A stretch of DNA of 38,448 nt, from the NCBI RefSeq assembly GCF_008368715.1, contig NZ_SMRS01000012.1:1-38448 (forward strand), written 5' to 3'. Made by a program: the position numbers and the translations under genes. Below the pieces are notes generated by a model. That model searched no databases. It was not told where the DNA came from and saw only the letters and a list, made by a program, of their open reading frames with translations. Source of the stretch: Nitrincola tapanii (GTDB lineage: Bacteria; Pseudomonadota; Gammaproteobacteria; Pseudomonadales; Balneatricaceae). How positions within the stretch are numbered: the stretch's first letter is position 1; every line of letters begins with the position of its first letter. Of this stretch, positions 16,537-24,831 are shown piece by piece.

Positions 16537-16703
16537 AATCCGGTCTTACAGCAGGCCGTTAAGATTCCCCTTATGTTTAAAGGGCTATTGGTGGCAAATG
16601 TAGCATAATTGTATCCGTAGATCAGCTTGTTTACAGCGTGCACCTAGCGATCCCCCTCGGCCTCTGTATACACTGACACTCTCCGGATTAGAGGTGGATG
16701 CAG
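16537..16703. promoter_or_regulatory. Divergent promoter region between the OmpR-type gene and the Hpt operon
   Basis: About 165 bp that must carry the promoter of the long plus-strand signalling operon and that of the regulator. A TACAAT-like element occurs on the minus strand near 16605-16615. No repeat typical of an OmpR-family box stood out. Confidence 0.4.
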
Positions 16704-17051
16704 ATGAGTTTCGCAGCATTACGAGCAAGTTTTCTATCGCGTGTCCCGGTTCGGCTGGAAAAGTTACAGAGCCTGCTGGCTCAGATCCAGCAGGCCAGCG
16801 TGAGCGAGCAAACACAGCTAGTAAGGGATTTACACCGTGAGGCGCATAACCTCACGGGGGCTTCCGGCAGTTATCAGTGCCAAGCCCTTAGTCAATCTTC
16901 CCGTCAGTTAGAGCGTCTGGTTTCTGCCTGGTTAAATCAGCTTGAAGCGGAGGCTTTTCTGCTGCCTGAGGATTTAGAGCAAAACCTCCACCATCTGTTA
17001 CAGCAGATTGAACAGGACTGGAGCCTAACCCTGCAGGAGTCGGAAAGTTGA
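16704..17051 (+). CDS. Stand-alone Hpt phosphotransfer protein
   Basis: 115 residues, almost entirely helical in composition. The phosphotransfer motif is AHNLTGASGSYQ with His about 48; the usual pattern is HxLKG, so Thr replaces the common Lys. The length fits a single four-helix Hpt domain. I choose the ATG at 16704 because GAGG is then about nine bases upstream; the ATG at 16698 would leave only three. The gene overlaps the following kinase by four bases (TTGA), which implies translational coupling. Hpt proteins shuttle phosphate between receiver domains, and several receivers are encoded nearby. Confidence 0.8.
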   Translation: MSFAALRASFLSRVPVRLEKLQSLLAQIQQASVSEQTQLVRDLHREAHNLTGASGSYQCQALSQSSRQLERLVSAWLNQLEAEAFLLPEDLEQNLHHLLQQIEQDWSLTLQESES

Positions 17052-18874
17052 GCGTGCGCGCGACCTATTTTACGAACTTAAATCCGGCGCGTTGGAGTCT
17101 GCTGCGACGCATCATGGTCTTGTTGGTCTTGGGGTTAGGACTCACCGTTGGCATCTCCTTCTGGATTATCAGCAGCTCACTGAATACCGAGTTAAGGCGT
17201 GAGTATTTTGCGCACGAACGCCAAAGCCTTGAAAACACCGCGCATCGTATAGAACAGCGCTTTAAGCAGCGAGCACAATTTCTTCAACAGCTCGCACCCT
17301 TAATCACCAATGGCCAAACGCTGTTACCCGCAGATGAGTTGGAAAGAGTGCTGCGGGTGGCTTATGAGTCAAATTTATTTTCAGATTTCATTCTGATGGA
17401 TACCGAGGCGAGAGGCATATTTGATTATCCTTTCCTACCGGAGCGTAGAGGTAAGGACTTTTCGCACCGTCCATTTATTAACGAGCTGATGCAGAATTGG
17501 CAAAGCGTGATCAGTCCACCGCTTATGGGTAGTGTCTCAGGTTTGCCCTCTGTGTTTATGGCTGAGCCGGTATTTAATCAAGCCGGGCAACCGATCGCGA
17601 TTCTAGTCGGTCGTAACGGTTTAGAAAGTGAGATGCTGTTCCAGCGCATTCGTAATGAATTGCAATCCTACTCAGGGCAGTTGCTGATTATTGATCCCAC
17701 CTATGATCTATACATTACGGCCACAGATGAAGAAAAAGTCCTACAGCCCTTATCAAAGGAGGATAGGATTTATTTAAGTTCAGATGAGCTTCAGGATACT
17801 TGGCAGGGTTTTTATCAAGATAAAGATCGTAAAAACTGGTTATACGTGGCGCATAAGCTGGGCTTTATGGACTGGATTGTCATCAAGAAGGCACCGGAAG
17901 TGATCGTTTTGGCCTCGATTCAGCAGGCGCTGACCTATTATATGCTGATGATTGCAAGCCTGCTGATCCCCCTGGCCTTCATCATGGTGGTTCTGATTTA
18001 TCGTTGGTTAGCACCCTTACGCAGTTCGATTGTGCAGTTAAACAAAGCCGTCGAGGAAGAGTCCGATATATCGAAGTTTAATATTGAGCGTGAGGATGAA
18101 ATCGGTCAGCTGCTACTGGCTTTTAATGCCTTTCAATCGATTCGTGATCGACAACAGCAACTGAAAGATGAGCTTCTATCGGTTGTCAGCCATGAGTTGC
18201 GCACCCCTTTGACGTCCATTCGTGGCGCATTAAACATTTTGCAATTAGACCAGGTACAGCAGGACCCCGAGCACAGAAAAAAGCTGTTTAATCTGGCCAG
18301 TCGCAATCTGAATCGTTTGACCTTCTTAGTGAATGATTTGCTCGATGTTGTGAGTCTGTCGAAAGGAATGCTGCGCTTGAATTTAAGTGATTGCTCTGCC
18401 CAAGAGGCTATTTTAGAGGTGTTGGAAGATTTTCGTGCCTTATTAGAGGAAAAGTCCCTCCAGGTTGAGTTCACTGCGACCGAAGAGATGAAGGTTCATG
18501 TTGACCAGTTGCGTCTTCAGCAGGTTTTGTCGAATTTGATCTCCAATGCCATCAAATTTTCGAATGCAGGCAGCCGGATTCAAATTGCGCTGACGCAGCA
18601 AGGAGAGTTTGTTCGCATCAGTGTATTGGATGAAGGTGAGGGTATCCCGATGGCGTTTCAGCCACATGTATTTGAGCGCTTTACGCAAGCGGATCTTTCT
18701 GATCGTCGCAAACAAAGTGGAACCGGTTTAGGGATGGCCATCGCATTTGAGCTGGTCGAGGCGATGGGAGGGCACCTTAGTTTTGATTCCGTTCCTGGCC
18801 AGGGAGCCTGTTTTTATGTGGATCTTCCCTCCGTTAAAGTCATGCCAGATGATACTAATAAGGCATTAAAATGA
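17048..18874 (+). CDS. Cache-HAMP sensor histidine kinase
   Basis: 608 residues. An N-terminal transmembrane helix (about 22-42) is followed by a periplasmic double-Cache-like sensor (about 50-295), with FSDFILMDTEARGIFDYPF and the RGKDFSHRPFI region typical of this fold. A second helix lies at about 297-320, then HAMP (about 320-375). The DHp domain has SHELRTPLTS (His about 382). The ATPase domain has all boxes: N (QVLSNLISNAIKFSNAG), G1 (DEGEGIP), F (FERFTQ) and G2 (GTGLGMAIA). It is a complete, probably active kinase and the best phosphate source for the Hpt and lone REC around it. The start is TTG at 17048, with GGAG eight bases upstream and a four-base overlap with Hpt. It overlaps the next gene by ATGA. 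Confidence 0.92.
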   Translation: MSVRATYFTNLNPARWSLLRRIMVLLVLGLGLTVGISFWIISSSLNTELRREYFAHERQSLENTAHRIEQRFKQRAQFLQQLAPLITNGQTLLPADELERVLRVAYESNLFSDFILMDTEARGIFDYPFLPERRGKDFSHRPFINELMQNWQSVISPPLMGSVSGLPSVFMAEPVFNQAGQPIAILVGRNGLESEMLFQRIRNELQSYSGQLLIIDPTYDLYITATDEEKVLQPLSKEDRIYLSSDELQDTWQGFYQDKDRKNWLYVAHKLGFMDWIVIKKAPEVIVLASIQQALTYYMLMIASLLIPLAFIMVVLIYRWLAPLRSSIVQLNKAVEEESDISKFNIEREDEIGQLLLAFNAFQSIRDRQQQLKDELLSVVSHELRTPLTSIRGALNILQLDQVQQDPEHRKKLFNLASRNLNRLTFLVNDLLDVVSLSKGMLRLNLSDCSAQEAILEVLEDFRALLEEKSLQVEFTATEEMKVHVDQLRLQQVLSNLISNAIKFSNAGSRIQIALTQQGEFVRISVLDEGEGIPMAFQPHVFERFTQADLSDRRKQSGTGLGMAIAFELVEAMGGHLSFDSVPGQGACFYVDLPSVKVMPDDTNKALK

Positions 18875-19275
18875 ATAGGTTATCTCTGATTTGTGTTGAA
18901 GATGATGAAGATATAGGCATGATTCTGCACTATGCTCTAGTGCAGTTGGCCGGCTTTCAGGTGGAGTTGTTCACCTCGGCTGAAGCGGCTCTTCTACATC
19001 TTGAGCGCTATCCCCCGGATCTGTTTTTGCTTGATGTGATGTTGCCGGGTATGTCTGGAGTTGAGTTTTTGACAGAGCTTAGAAAACAACCCAGATTTGC
19101 CCACACGCCTGCGATTTTTTTAACGGCTAAAACCCATTTTTTATCGAAGGAAGCGGCACAGGCTTTGTTGTTATCGGGGGTGATCACCAAGCCCTTTAAT
19201 CCTTTGACTCTAGGTGATGAGATTCTGAGTCTGATGCAGTCAACGAGTGCTGATGCTGGTGATGTCAGTGAGTAG
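18871..19275 (+). CDS. Single-domain response regulator (REC)
   Basis: 134 residues, all receiver: VEDDED, acceptor Asp in LLDVMLPG, Thr in LTAK and TKPFNP with the conserved Lys. There is no output domain. It is joined to the upstream kinase by an ATGA overlap and followed nine bases later by the REC-REC-PAS-PP2C gene. With Hpt and kinase in the same operon, it may be the intermediate receiver of a His-Asp-His-Asp relay (inference). Confidence 0.92.
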   Translation: MNRLSLICVEDDEDIGMILHYALVQLAGFQVELFTSAEAALLHLERYPPDLFLLDVMLPGMSGVEFLTELRKQPRFAHTPAIFLTAKTHFLSKEAAQALLLSGVITKPFNPLTLGDEILSLMQSTSADAGDVSE

Positions 19276-19284
19276 GGAGTTGTG

Positions 19285-21288
19285 ATGCCGAATTTTGAGA
19301 CCGCCTACCATATTCTGCTGGTTGAAGATGAGCGAACCACCAACACACTCTTAAGCCGTTTTTTTCGAGATAGAGGTATTTCCTGTACCAGTGTCTTTAG
19401 TCTGCAGGAAGCGGAACAGGTGCTCAAAACACCTCAAGACTTCTCTTTGGTGATCTTAGATAACCAACTTAGTGATGGGGTGGGTTTTGATCTGTTGCCG
19501 GTGCTGAGTTTTCACGCACCACGTGTGCCGGTAATGATATTGACCGCCAGTGATGATCAAATCCTGATGCGTGATTACTTTCATGCCGGGGTCACGGATT
19601 ATCTGATTAAACCGGCCAATCTGGATCTATTGCTGATTAAATGTCGCCGTCTGATGGATGCTTATTTACATCAGCAGCGGATGTTAAAACCACAAGTTTC
19701 AGCGGATGCTTCGAACTCTCCCTGTGTGTTATTAGTAGAGGATGACCTAGACGCTGCTGAGTTGGTGCGTTTCCAGCTGTTAGAGGAAGATTCCCGGGCC
19801 TATGAGGTCGTTTTGGCGCACTCGTTGGCGGATGTTAAGCATTTGCTCCAGGCCGTCTATCTTGTTCCCGAAATTATTTTGTGTGACCTAAATTTGCCCG
19901 ACTCCAGCGGTGTCGCCACTGTCCTCAAAATACGTCAACTCTTGCCTGAAATCCCCTTAGTTGTCCTCACTGGGCTAGAAGATAAAAGTATCGGGGTCCA
20001 GGCGATTAATGCCGGTGCCGATGATTATCTGACTAAGGGGGTGGATTCGGATGTTCTGAATCGAACCCTGCAATACAGTTTATTACGCGGAGCACGTGCG
20101 GCAGGTCAGAGATTTGCGCGTGCTGTGTTTGCTCATGCCCATGAGGGGATTTTAGTGACTAATCTGGAAGGGGTTATTTTGGATGCGAATCCAGCCTTTA
20201 GTCTGATTACGGGGTATGAGCGCAGTGAGGTGCTCGGTAAAACCCCACGCGTCCTAAGTTCCGGTTTACAGCCTGAGAATTTTTACAAAGAGATGTGGCA
20301 AACCTTATCGGTTAAAGGCTTCTGGCAGGGGGAAGTGCTCAATAAGCATAAAAGTGGCCGCATCTATTCGGAAAGCCTGACCATCGTTTCGATCAAAAAT
20401 GATCAGGGACAAAAGGTGAACTATGTGGCTTTTCTCACGGATATTTCCGAGTTGAAAAAGCAAAAAACGCTGCTCGCTGAAAAAAATCAGATGCTGGAAA
20501 CACTGCTGGATGAGCGTGATCAAGAGGAGCAGATTGCACGCAATGTCTATGAACACATCGCCATCTCCTGGCAGAAGCATTTGCCCTATTTAACCTGCTT
20601 ATATCAGCCTGCCGGGAGCTTTTCGGGTGACTTAGTTCTTTGGCACGAGGCAGAAGATGGTAGCTTCTATCTGGCCTCTTTGGACGCTACCGGGCATGGT
20701 CTGGCCGCGGCGATCACGCTGATGCCGATCACCGAAGTGTTTAGTGTGATGGTGAAGAAAAGCTGTAGCCTGAAAGAGTTGGTGGCAGAGTTGAATCGCA
20801 AGGTCGGCAAGCTTTTGCCCATGGACCGTTTTGTCACCGGGGTTTTATTAAAGATCGATGCTAAAAATCATCTTTTTGAAGTCTGGAACGGTGGCCATCC
20901 TGAAGTCTTATTACTCGATGCCCTGGGGCGTAGTGTTAACAGTTTGCGTTCACGTAATATGGCGCTGGGCATTTTAGACGATGATCAGTTAGCGCCTGAG
21001 ATCCTGGTGGGTTCCATCGAGGGTGTACACAGCTTACTCTTAATGAGTGATGGTATTTTGGATCAAACCAACTCTGCAGGTAAAAGTTTTGGGCAGTCGG
21101 AGGTGAGAAAAGCGATCCGATTGGCGGAAGATCCCGACTTTTTCGCGCAAAGCATTATGAATGCCTATCACCAGTTCTCTGCACAGATGCCTAGACAGGA
21201 TGATGCCACCCTGTGCCAAATCAATTTAGCGCTCTGGCGCAAACAGCTGATCTTTCCGACGATGCATTCAAAAGGTATTGGAATATGA
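19285..21288 (+). CDS. REC-REC-PAS-PP2C (RsbU/SpoIIE-type) phosphatase
   Basis: 667 residues. Receiver 1 (about 8-125) has VEDE, an acceptor Asp in ILDNQLSD and IKPA. Receiver 2 (about 145-265) has VEDD, an acceptor Asp in LCDLNLPD, and TKG where TKP is usual. A PAS domain (about 275-395, with ITGYERSEVLGKTPRVL and HKSGRIY) and a coiled coil follow. The PP2C/SpoIIE serine phosphatase domain (about 430-650) carries the metal-binding motifs SGDL, DATGHG, LMSDGILDQ and DDATL. Such proteins usually dephosphorylate a STAS anti-sigma antagonist, but no stand-alone STAS gene lies nearby. The ATG at 19285 is preferred over the GTG before it because AGGGAG is five bases upstream. The gene ends in an ATGA overlap with the next kinase. 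Confidence 0.9.
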   Translation: MPNFETAYHILLVEDERTTNTLLSRFFRDRGISCTSVFSLQEAEQVLKTPQDFSLVILDNQLSDGVGFDLLPVLSFHAPRVPVMILTASDDQILMRDYFHAGVTDYLIKPANLDLLLIKCRRLMDAYLHQQRMLKPQVSADASNSPCVLLVEDDLDAAELVRFQLLEEDSRAYEVVLAHSLADVKHLLQAVYLVPEIILCDLNLPDSSGVATVLKIRQLLPEIPLVVLTGLEDKSIGVQAINAGADDYLTKGVDSDVLNRTLQYSLLRGARAAGQRFARAVFAHAHEGILVTNLEGVILDANPAFSLITGYERSEVLGKTPRVLSSGLQPENFYKEMWQTLSVKGFWQGEVLNKHKSGRIYSESLTIVSIKNDQGQKVNYVAFLTDISELKKQKTLLAEKNQMLETLLDERDQEEQIARNVYEHIAISWQKHLPYLTCLYQPAGSFSGDLVLWHEAEDGSFYLASLDATGHGLAAAITLMPITEVFSVMVKKSCSLKELVAELNRKVGKLLPMDRFVTGVLLKIDAKNHLFEVWNGGHPEVLLLDALGRSVNSLRSRNMALGILDDDQLAPEILVGSIEGVHSLLLMSDGILDQTNSAGKSFGQSEVRKAIRLAEDPDFFAQSIMNAYHQFSAQMPRQDDATLCQINLALWRKQLIFPTMHSKGIGI

Positions 21289-22487
21289 GATTTGAACCTG
21301 TGCAAGAGGCTTTGATCTCTACTTCTGATGAGAGCACTCAATCGAAGCCAGCCGTTGTCGAACACTACTTAAAAACCGAGCTGTATCAATCTATTAGCTC
21401 TAATTTTGAGTTGATCGATTTTTTGCAGGAAGCGGCACTCGATGGTGTCTGGTATTGGGATATTGAACATCCTGAGCAGGAGTGGATGAGCCCACGTTTT
21501 TGGCAAACTCTGGGCTATGATCCAGAAGAAAAACAGCATTGCTCATCGGAGTGGCAGTCGCTGATACACCCGGATGATCTGATTTCTTCCAACGAAAATT
21601 TACGCAAGCATTTTGCAGATCCCAATCATCCCTATGATCAAATTGTCCGTTATCGCCACAAGCAGGGTGGGACGGTTTGGGTACGTTGTCGTGGTAAAGC
21701 GATCCGCTGTCCAGAAGGACGCCCTATCAGGATGTTGGGCGCTCATACAGATGTCACCGAGTTAAAGGAAGCAGAGCAAGCGTTACAGCGTTCTCATGCC
21801 GACCTTGAGCATTTTGCTTATGTGATCTCACATGACTTTCGCCAGCCCTTGCGTATGATCAGTCGTTATTTGCAATTACTTGAACGTCAATTACCGACGG
21901 ATTTAACGGGTGATGCTGCCACCTTCCTGAAGAATGCAAAAGAAGGTACTCAGCGGATGGATCAAATGCTTGAGTCTTGGCTTCAGTATGCTCGGCTGAC
22001 AGAATCTCAAACGGATGTTTCCTGTTGCGACAGTGATCAGGCCGTGCAAGATGCCCTAGAGTGCCTTGCTGCCAAGATCGAGCAGACACAGGCTCAAATA
22101 ACGTTTCATTCAACCACCTGGCCTAAGGTTCGGATTCGGCACGAAGAGTTAGTAACGGTCTTTCAGAATCTGATTGAAAATGCGTTGAAATACAGCTGGC
22201 TTGATCAACCTCCTCAGATTGAGCTGGACGTTGAGCATCGCGGCATGGATTGGAGGTTTTCGGTTCGTGACTATGGTATTGGTATCGAATCTGAGCAAAA
22301 AGAACGAGTCTTTAAACTCTTCCAGCGCCTACATGACCGCAAACAATATCAGGGACATGGAGTTGGCCTGTCGATCTGCCAAAAAATCATTCATAACCGC
22401 GGAGGAAATATTGGGTTTGAGTCAAATGAGAATGCGGCAGGAACCTGTTTCTTTTTTACCTTGGCAGCGGTTGGACCCGATCTTTAA
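21285..22487 (+). CDS. PAS-domain histidine kinase (phytochrome-kinase-like module)
   Basis: 400 residues, soluble. A PAS/PAC domain (about 45-170) has DGVWYWDIEHPEQEWMSPRFWQTLGY-type spacing and ends in HTDVTELKEAE. The DHp domain carries ISHDFRQPLR (His about 183), the variant seen in bacteriophytochrome-type kinases. The ATPase domain has VFQNLIENALKYS (N box), RDYGIGI (G1), FKLFQRLH (F) and GHGVGLSICQKI (G2). The start is the ATG at 21285, which overlaps the upstream stop by four bases; an in-frame extension to 21213 would run into the phosphatase gene and is unlikely. No transmembrane segment is present, so it probably senses a cytoplasmic cue. Confidence 0.92.
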   Translation: MRFEPVQEALISTSDESTQSKPAVVEHYLKTELYQSISSNFELIDFLQEAALDGVWYWDIEHPEQEWMSPRFWQTLGYDPEEKQHCSSEWQSLIHPDDLISSNENLRKHFADPNHPYDQIVRYRHKQGGTVWVRCRGKAIRCPEGRPIRMLGAHTDVTELKEAEQALQRSHADLEHFAYVISHDFRQPLRMISRYLQLLERQLPTDLTGDAATFLKNAKEGTQRMDQMLESWLQYARLTESQTDVSCCDSDQAVQDALECLAAKIEQTQAQITFHSTTWPKVRIRHEELVTVFQNLIENALKYSWLDQPPQIELDVEHRGMDWRFSVRDYGIGIESEQKERVFKLFQRLHDRKQYQGHGVGLSICQKIIHNRGGNIGFESNENAAGTCFFFTLAAVGPDL

Positions 22488-22551
22488 GTAAAAATTTTAC
22501 GCTGCTCTATACTGCAAACACCGATTGCTTAAGCATAAGGATAGCTGTCTG

Positions 22552-24804
22552 ATGGATTCAGTACCGAGTGATTTGCTGTTGTATCAGCGCTTCGAACAGG
22601 AGCGCCTGATCAGTCGCATCTCTTCTGCGATTGTGCGTTGTAACTATGAGCAGTTGGATGAACAGATCGAGATGTGTTTGCACTGGTTGGCGGAGTTCGT
22701 CGACAGTGATCGCAGCTATCTGTTTATGATTCGCGACGAGATGATTGCAGATAACACCCATGAGTGGTGTGCAGCCGGGGTGAGTCCGCAGAAGATGTAT
22801 CTGCAAAATCTGCATCTCGGAGCCGAGTTCCCCTTTGCCCATCAAATCCGCCATCACCAAGTCGTTAACTATCCTAATATCGCCGCCTTGCCCGAATGCT
22901 GTGCGGGTGAACGTACCCTGCTGACCCAGCAGGGTATACAGTCTCTGATCGCGGTTCCGATGGTGTCGAATAAGCGTTTGCTGGGATTTATTGGCATCGA
23001 TGCCGTGCTCAAGCCGAGGCAATGGAATGAGAATGTCTGTCATCTTTTACGCCTAGTCGGCGAGATGTTCACCCAGGCTTTAGAGCATAAGCGTACCGAA
23101 ACGCTGCTCAAAGCCAGTGAAGCACGATTGCGCTATGTGTTTGAAACTATTCCGACGATTGCGGTGCAGGGCTATGATGCCGAGCGTCGAGTCTTCCTCT
23201 GGAATCAGGCCAGTGAGGTTTTATACGGCTATACCCGCGAGGAAGCGCTTGGGCGTCCCCTAGAAGATTTAATTGTGCCGGAGCAGGATAGAGAGTATGT
23301 GGTCGAGGCGATCACCGCCTGGATCGAGCAGGGTGCAGAGATTCCGGCGGCTGAACTCACGCTTCAACACAAGGATGGTCGCTTGCTGAATGTCTTTTCC
23401 AGCCATGTGATGCACACCAGCCTAGTCGGTGAAAAAGAACTCTACTGCGTGGATGTGGATTTAACGCCCCTGAAACAAGCGCAAAAAGAGCTGGAAAAAA
23501 GAGCACATTTTGATGCCCTGACCGGGCTGCCTAATCGCATCCTTCTCTCTGATCGACTCAATCAGATGATCAGCAGTAGCCGCCGTTTAGAGCAGTTAGT
23601 GGCGGTGGCTTATCTGGATCTCGATGGTTTTAAGCAGATCAACGATTTGTACGGCCATACTCTCGGAGATCGTTTTTTATGTGAGCTGGCAAAACTGATG
23701 AAGCATGTGTTGCGCGAAGAGGACACGCTGGCGCGCATAGGCGGCGATGAGTTTGTCGCGATTTTGGGCGGTTTAAATAGTTTGATCGATTGTGAACCTG
23801 TCTTAAAAAGACTTTTAGTTGCGGCTTCGACCCCTATCCAACTGGAAGGGTTGAATCTGCGGGTATCGGCCAGTATTGGTGTCACCCTTTATCCATTGGA
23901 CGATGTGGACCCCGACCAACTTCTGCGTCATGCCGACCAGGCCATGTATCAAGCGAAACAAGCGGGTAAGGATCGTTATCAGCTGTTTGATATTCAATTG
24001 GAAGCTGAAATTCGGCAGAAACAACAATCCTTGCGTGAGATTACCCAGGGTTTGGATGCGAGTGAGTTTGTGCTCTTTTATCAGCCCAAAATTAATATGC
24101 AGACCTGTGCCTTTGAAGGGGCTGAAGCCTTGATTCGTTGGCAGCATCCAGAGCGTGGCTTGTTATCCCCGGCGGCCTTTTTGCCGGTGACCGAAGGGCA
24201 TCAATTAGAGTTGCGTTTGGGCGCTTGGGTGTTGCGACAGGCTTTGGCACAGATGCAGGCTTGGCATGATATGGGGTTTGACTGCCCCCTGAGTATTAAT
24301 ATCTCAGCGCAACAGATTCAGCATCCTGAGTTTGCGCAAGCGCTAAAAACCCTGCTGGATACCTATCCCGAGGTTCCTAAGCAGATGTTACAGTTAGAAA
24401 TTCTGGAAACCAGCGCGCTGGCGGATATTGAATCGGTCACGCCGATTTTGCAGCAGTGTCGTGCCTTAGGGGTGAGCCTGGCGCTGGATGATTTTGGGAC
24501 AGGCTACTCTTCCTTGGCGTATTTAAAGCGTTTGCCCATTGATTGTTTAAAAATCGATCAAAGCTTTGTGCGTGATATGCTGCAGGACTCGGATGATCTC
24601 TCGATTATTCAGGGGATCTTGAGCTTGGCGCGTGCGTTTCATCTACATGTCATTGCGGAAGGGGTCGAAACGGCCGCACACGGTCGCCAGCTGCTGCAGC
24701 TGGGCTGTCATTTAGGGCAGGGGTATGGGATCGCGCGCCCTATGCCAGCCGATCAACTTTCTGCTTGGGTGCATAACGACTTGCCTAATCTGTGCTTAAC
24801 TTAA
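22552..24804 (+). CDS. GAF-PAS-GGDEF-EAL dual c-di-GMP enzyme
   Basis: 750 residues, no transmembrane segment. A GAF domain (about 15-180) is followed by PAS (about 185-305). The GGDEF domain (about 310-475) has an intact GGDEF and an RxxD inhibitory site (REED) upstream. The EAL domain (about 490-740) has EALIRW, DDFGTGYSS, KIDQSFV and EGVET. Both catalytic sites look complete, so it may make or break c-di-GMP, or use one domain as a sensor. The start is ATG at 22552, with AAGGA ten bases upstream. It lies 64 bp after the PAS kinase, the largest gap in this run, so an internal promoter is possible. The alcohol dehydrogenase follows after 27 bp. Confidence 0.93.
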   Translation: MDSVPSDLLLYQRFEQERLISRISSAIVRCNYEQLDEQIEMCLHWLAEFVDSDRSYLFMIRDEMIADNTHEWCAAGVSPQKMYLQNLHLGAEFPFAHQIRHHQVVNYPNIAALPECCAGERTLLTQQGIQSLIAVPMVSNKRLLGFIGIDAVLKPRQWNENVCHLLRLVGEMFTQALEHKRTETLLKASEARLRYVFETIPTIAVQGYDAERRVFLWNQASEVLYGYTREEALGRPLEDLIVPEQDREYVVEAITAWIEQGAEIPAAELTLQHKDGRLLNVFSSHVMHTSLVGEKELYCVDVDLTPLKQAQKELEKRAHFDALTGLPNRILLSDRLNQMISSSRRLEQLVAVAYLDLDGFKQINDLYGHTLGDRFLCELAKLMKHVLREEDTLARIGGDEFVAILGGLNSLIDCEPVLKRLLVAASTPIQLEGLNLRVSASIGVTLYPLDDVDPDQLLRHADQAMYQAKQAGKDRYQLFDIQLEAEIRQKQQSLREITQGLDASEFVLFYQPKINMQTCAFEGAEALIRWQHPERGLLSPAAFLPVTEGHQLELRLGAWVLRQALAQMQAWHDMGFDCPLSINISAQQIQHPEFAQALKTLLDTYPEVPKQMLQLEILETSALADIESVTPILQQCRALGVSLALDDFGTGYSSLAYLKRLPIDCLKIDQSFVRDMLQDSDDLSIIQGILSLARAFHLHVIAEGVETAAHGRQLLQLGCHLGQGYGIARPMPADQLSAWVHNDLPNLCLT

Positions 24805-24831
24805 GACAGAACAACAAAGAGGAGGCAAGAG

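Noticed and set aside
21213-21284. Extension of the PAS kinase upstream to 21213
   Set aside because: It would overlap 76 bases of the phosphatase gene; the ATG at 21285 forms the usual ATGA overlap and the domains start after it.
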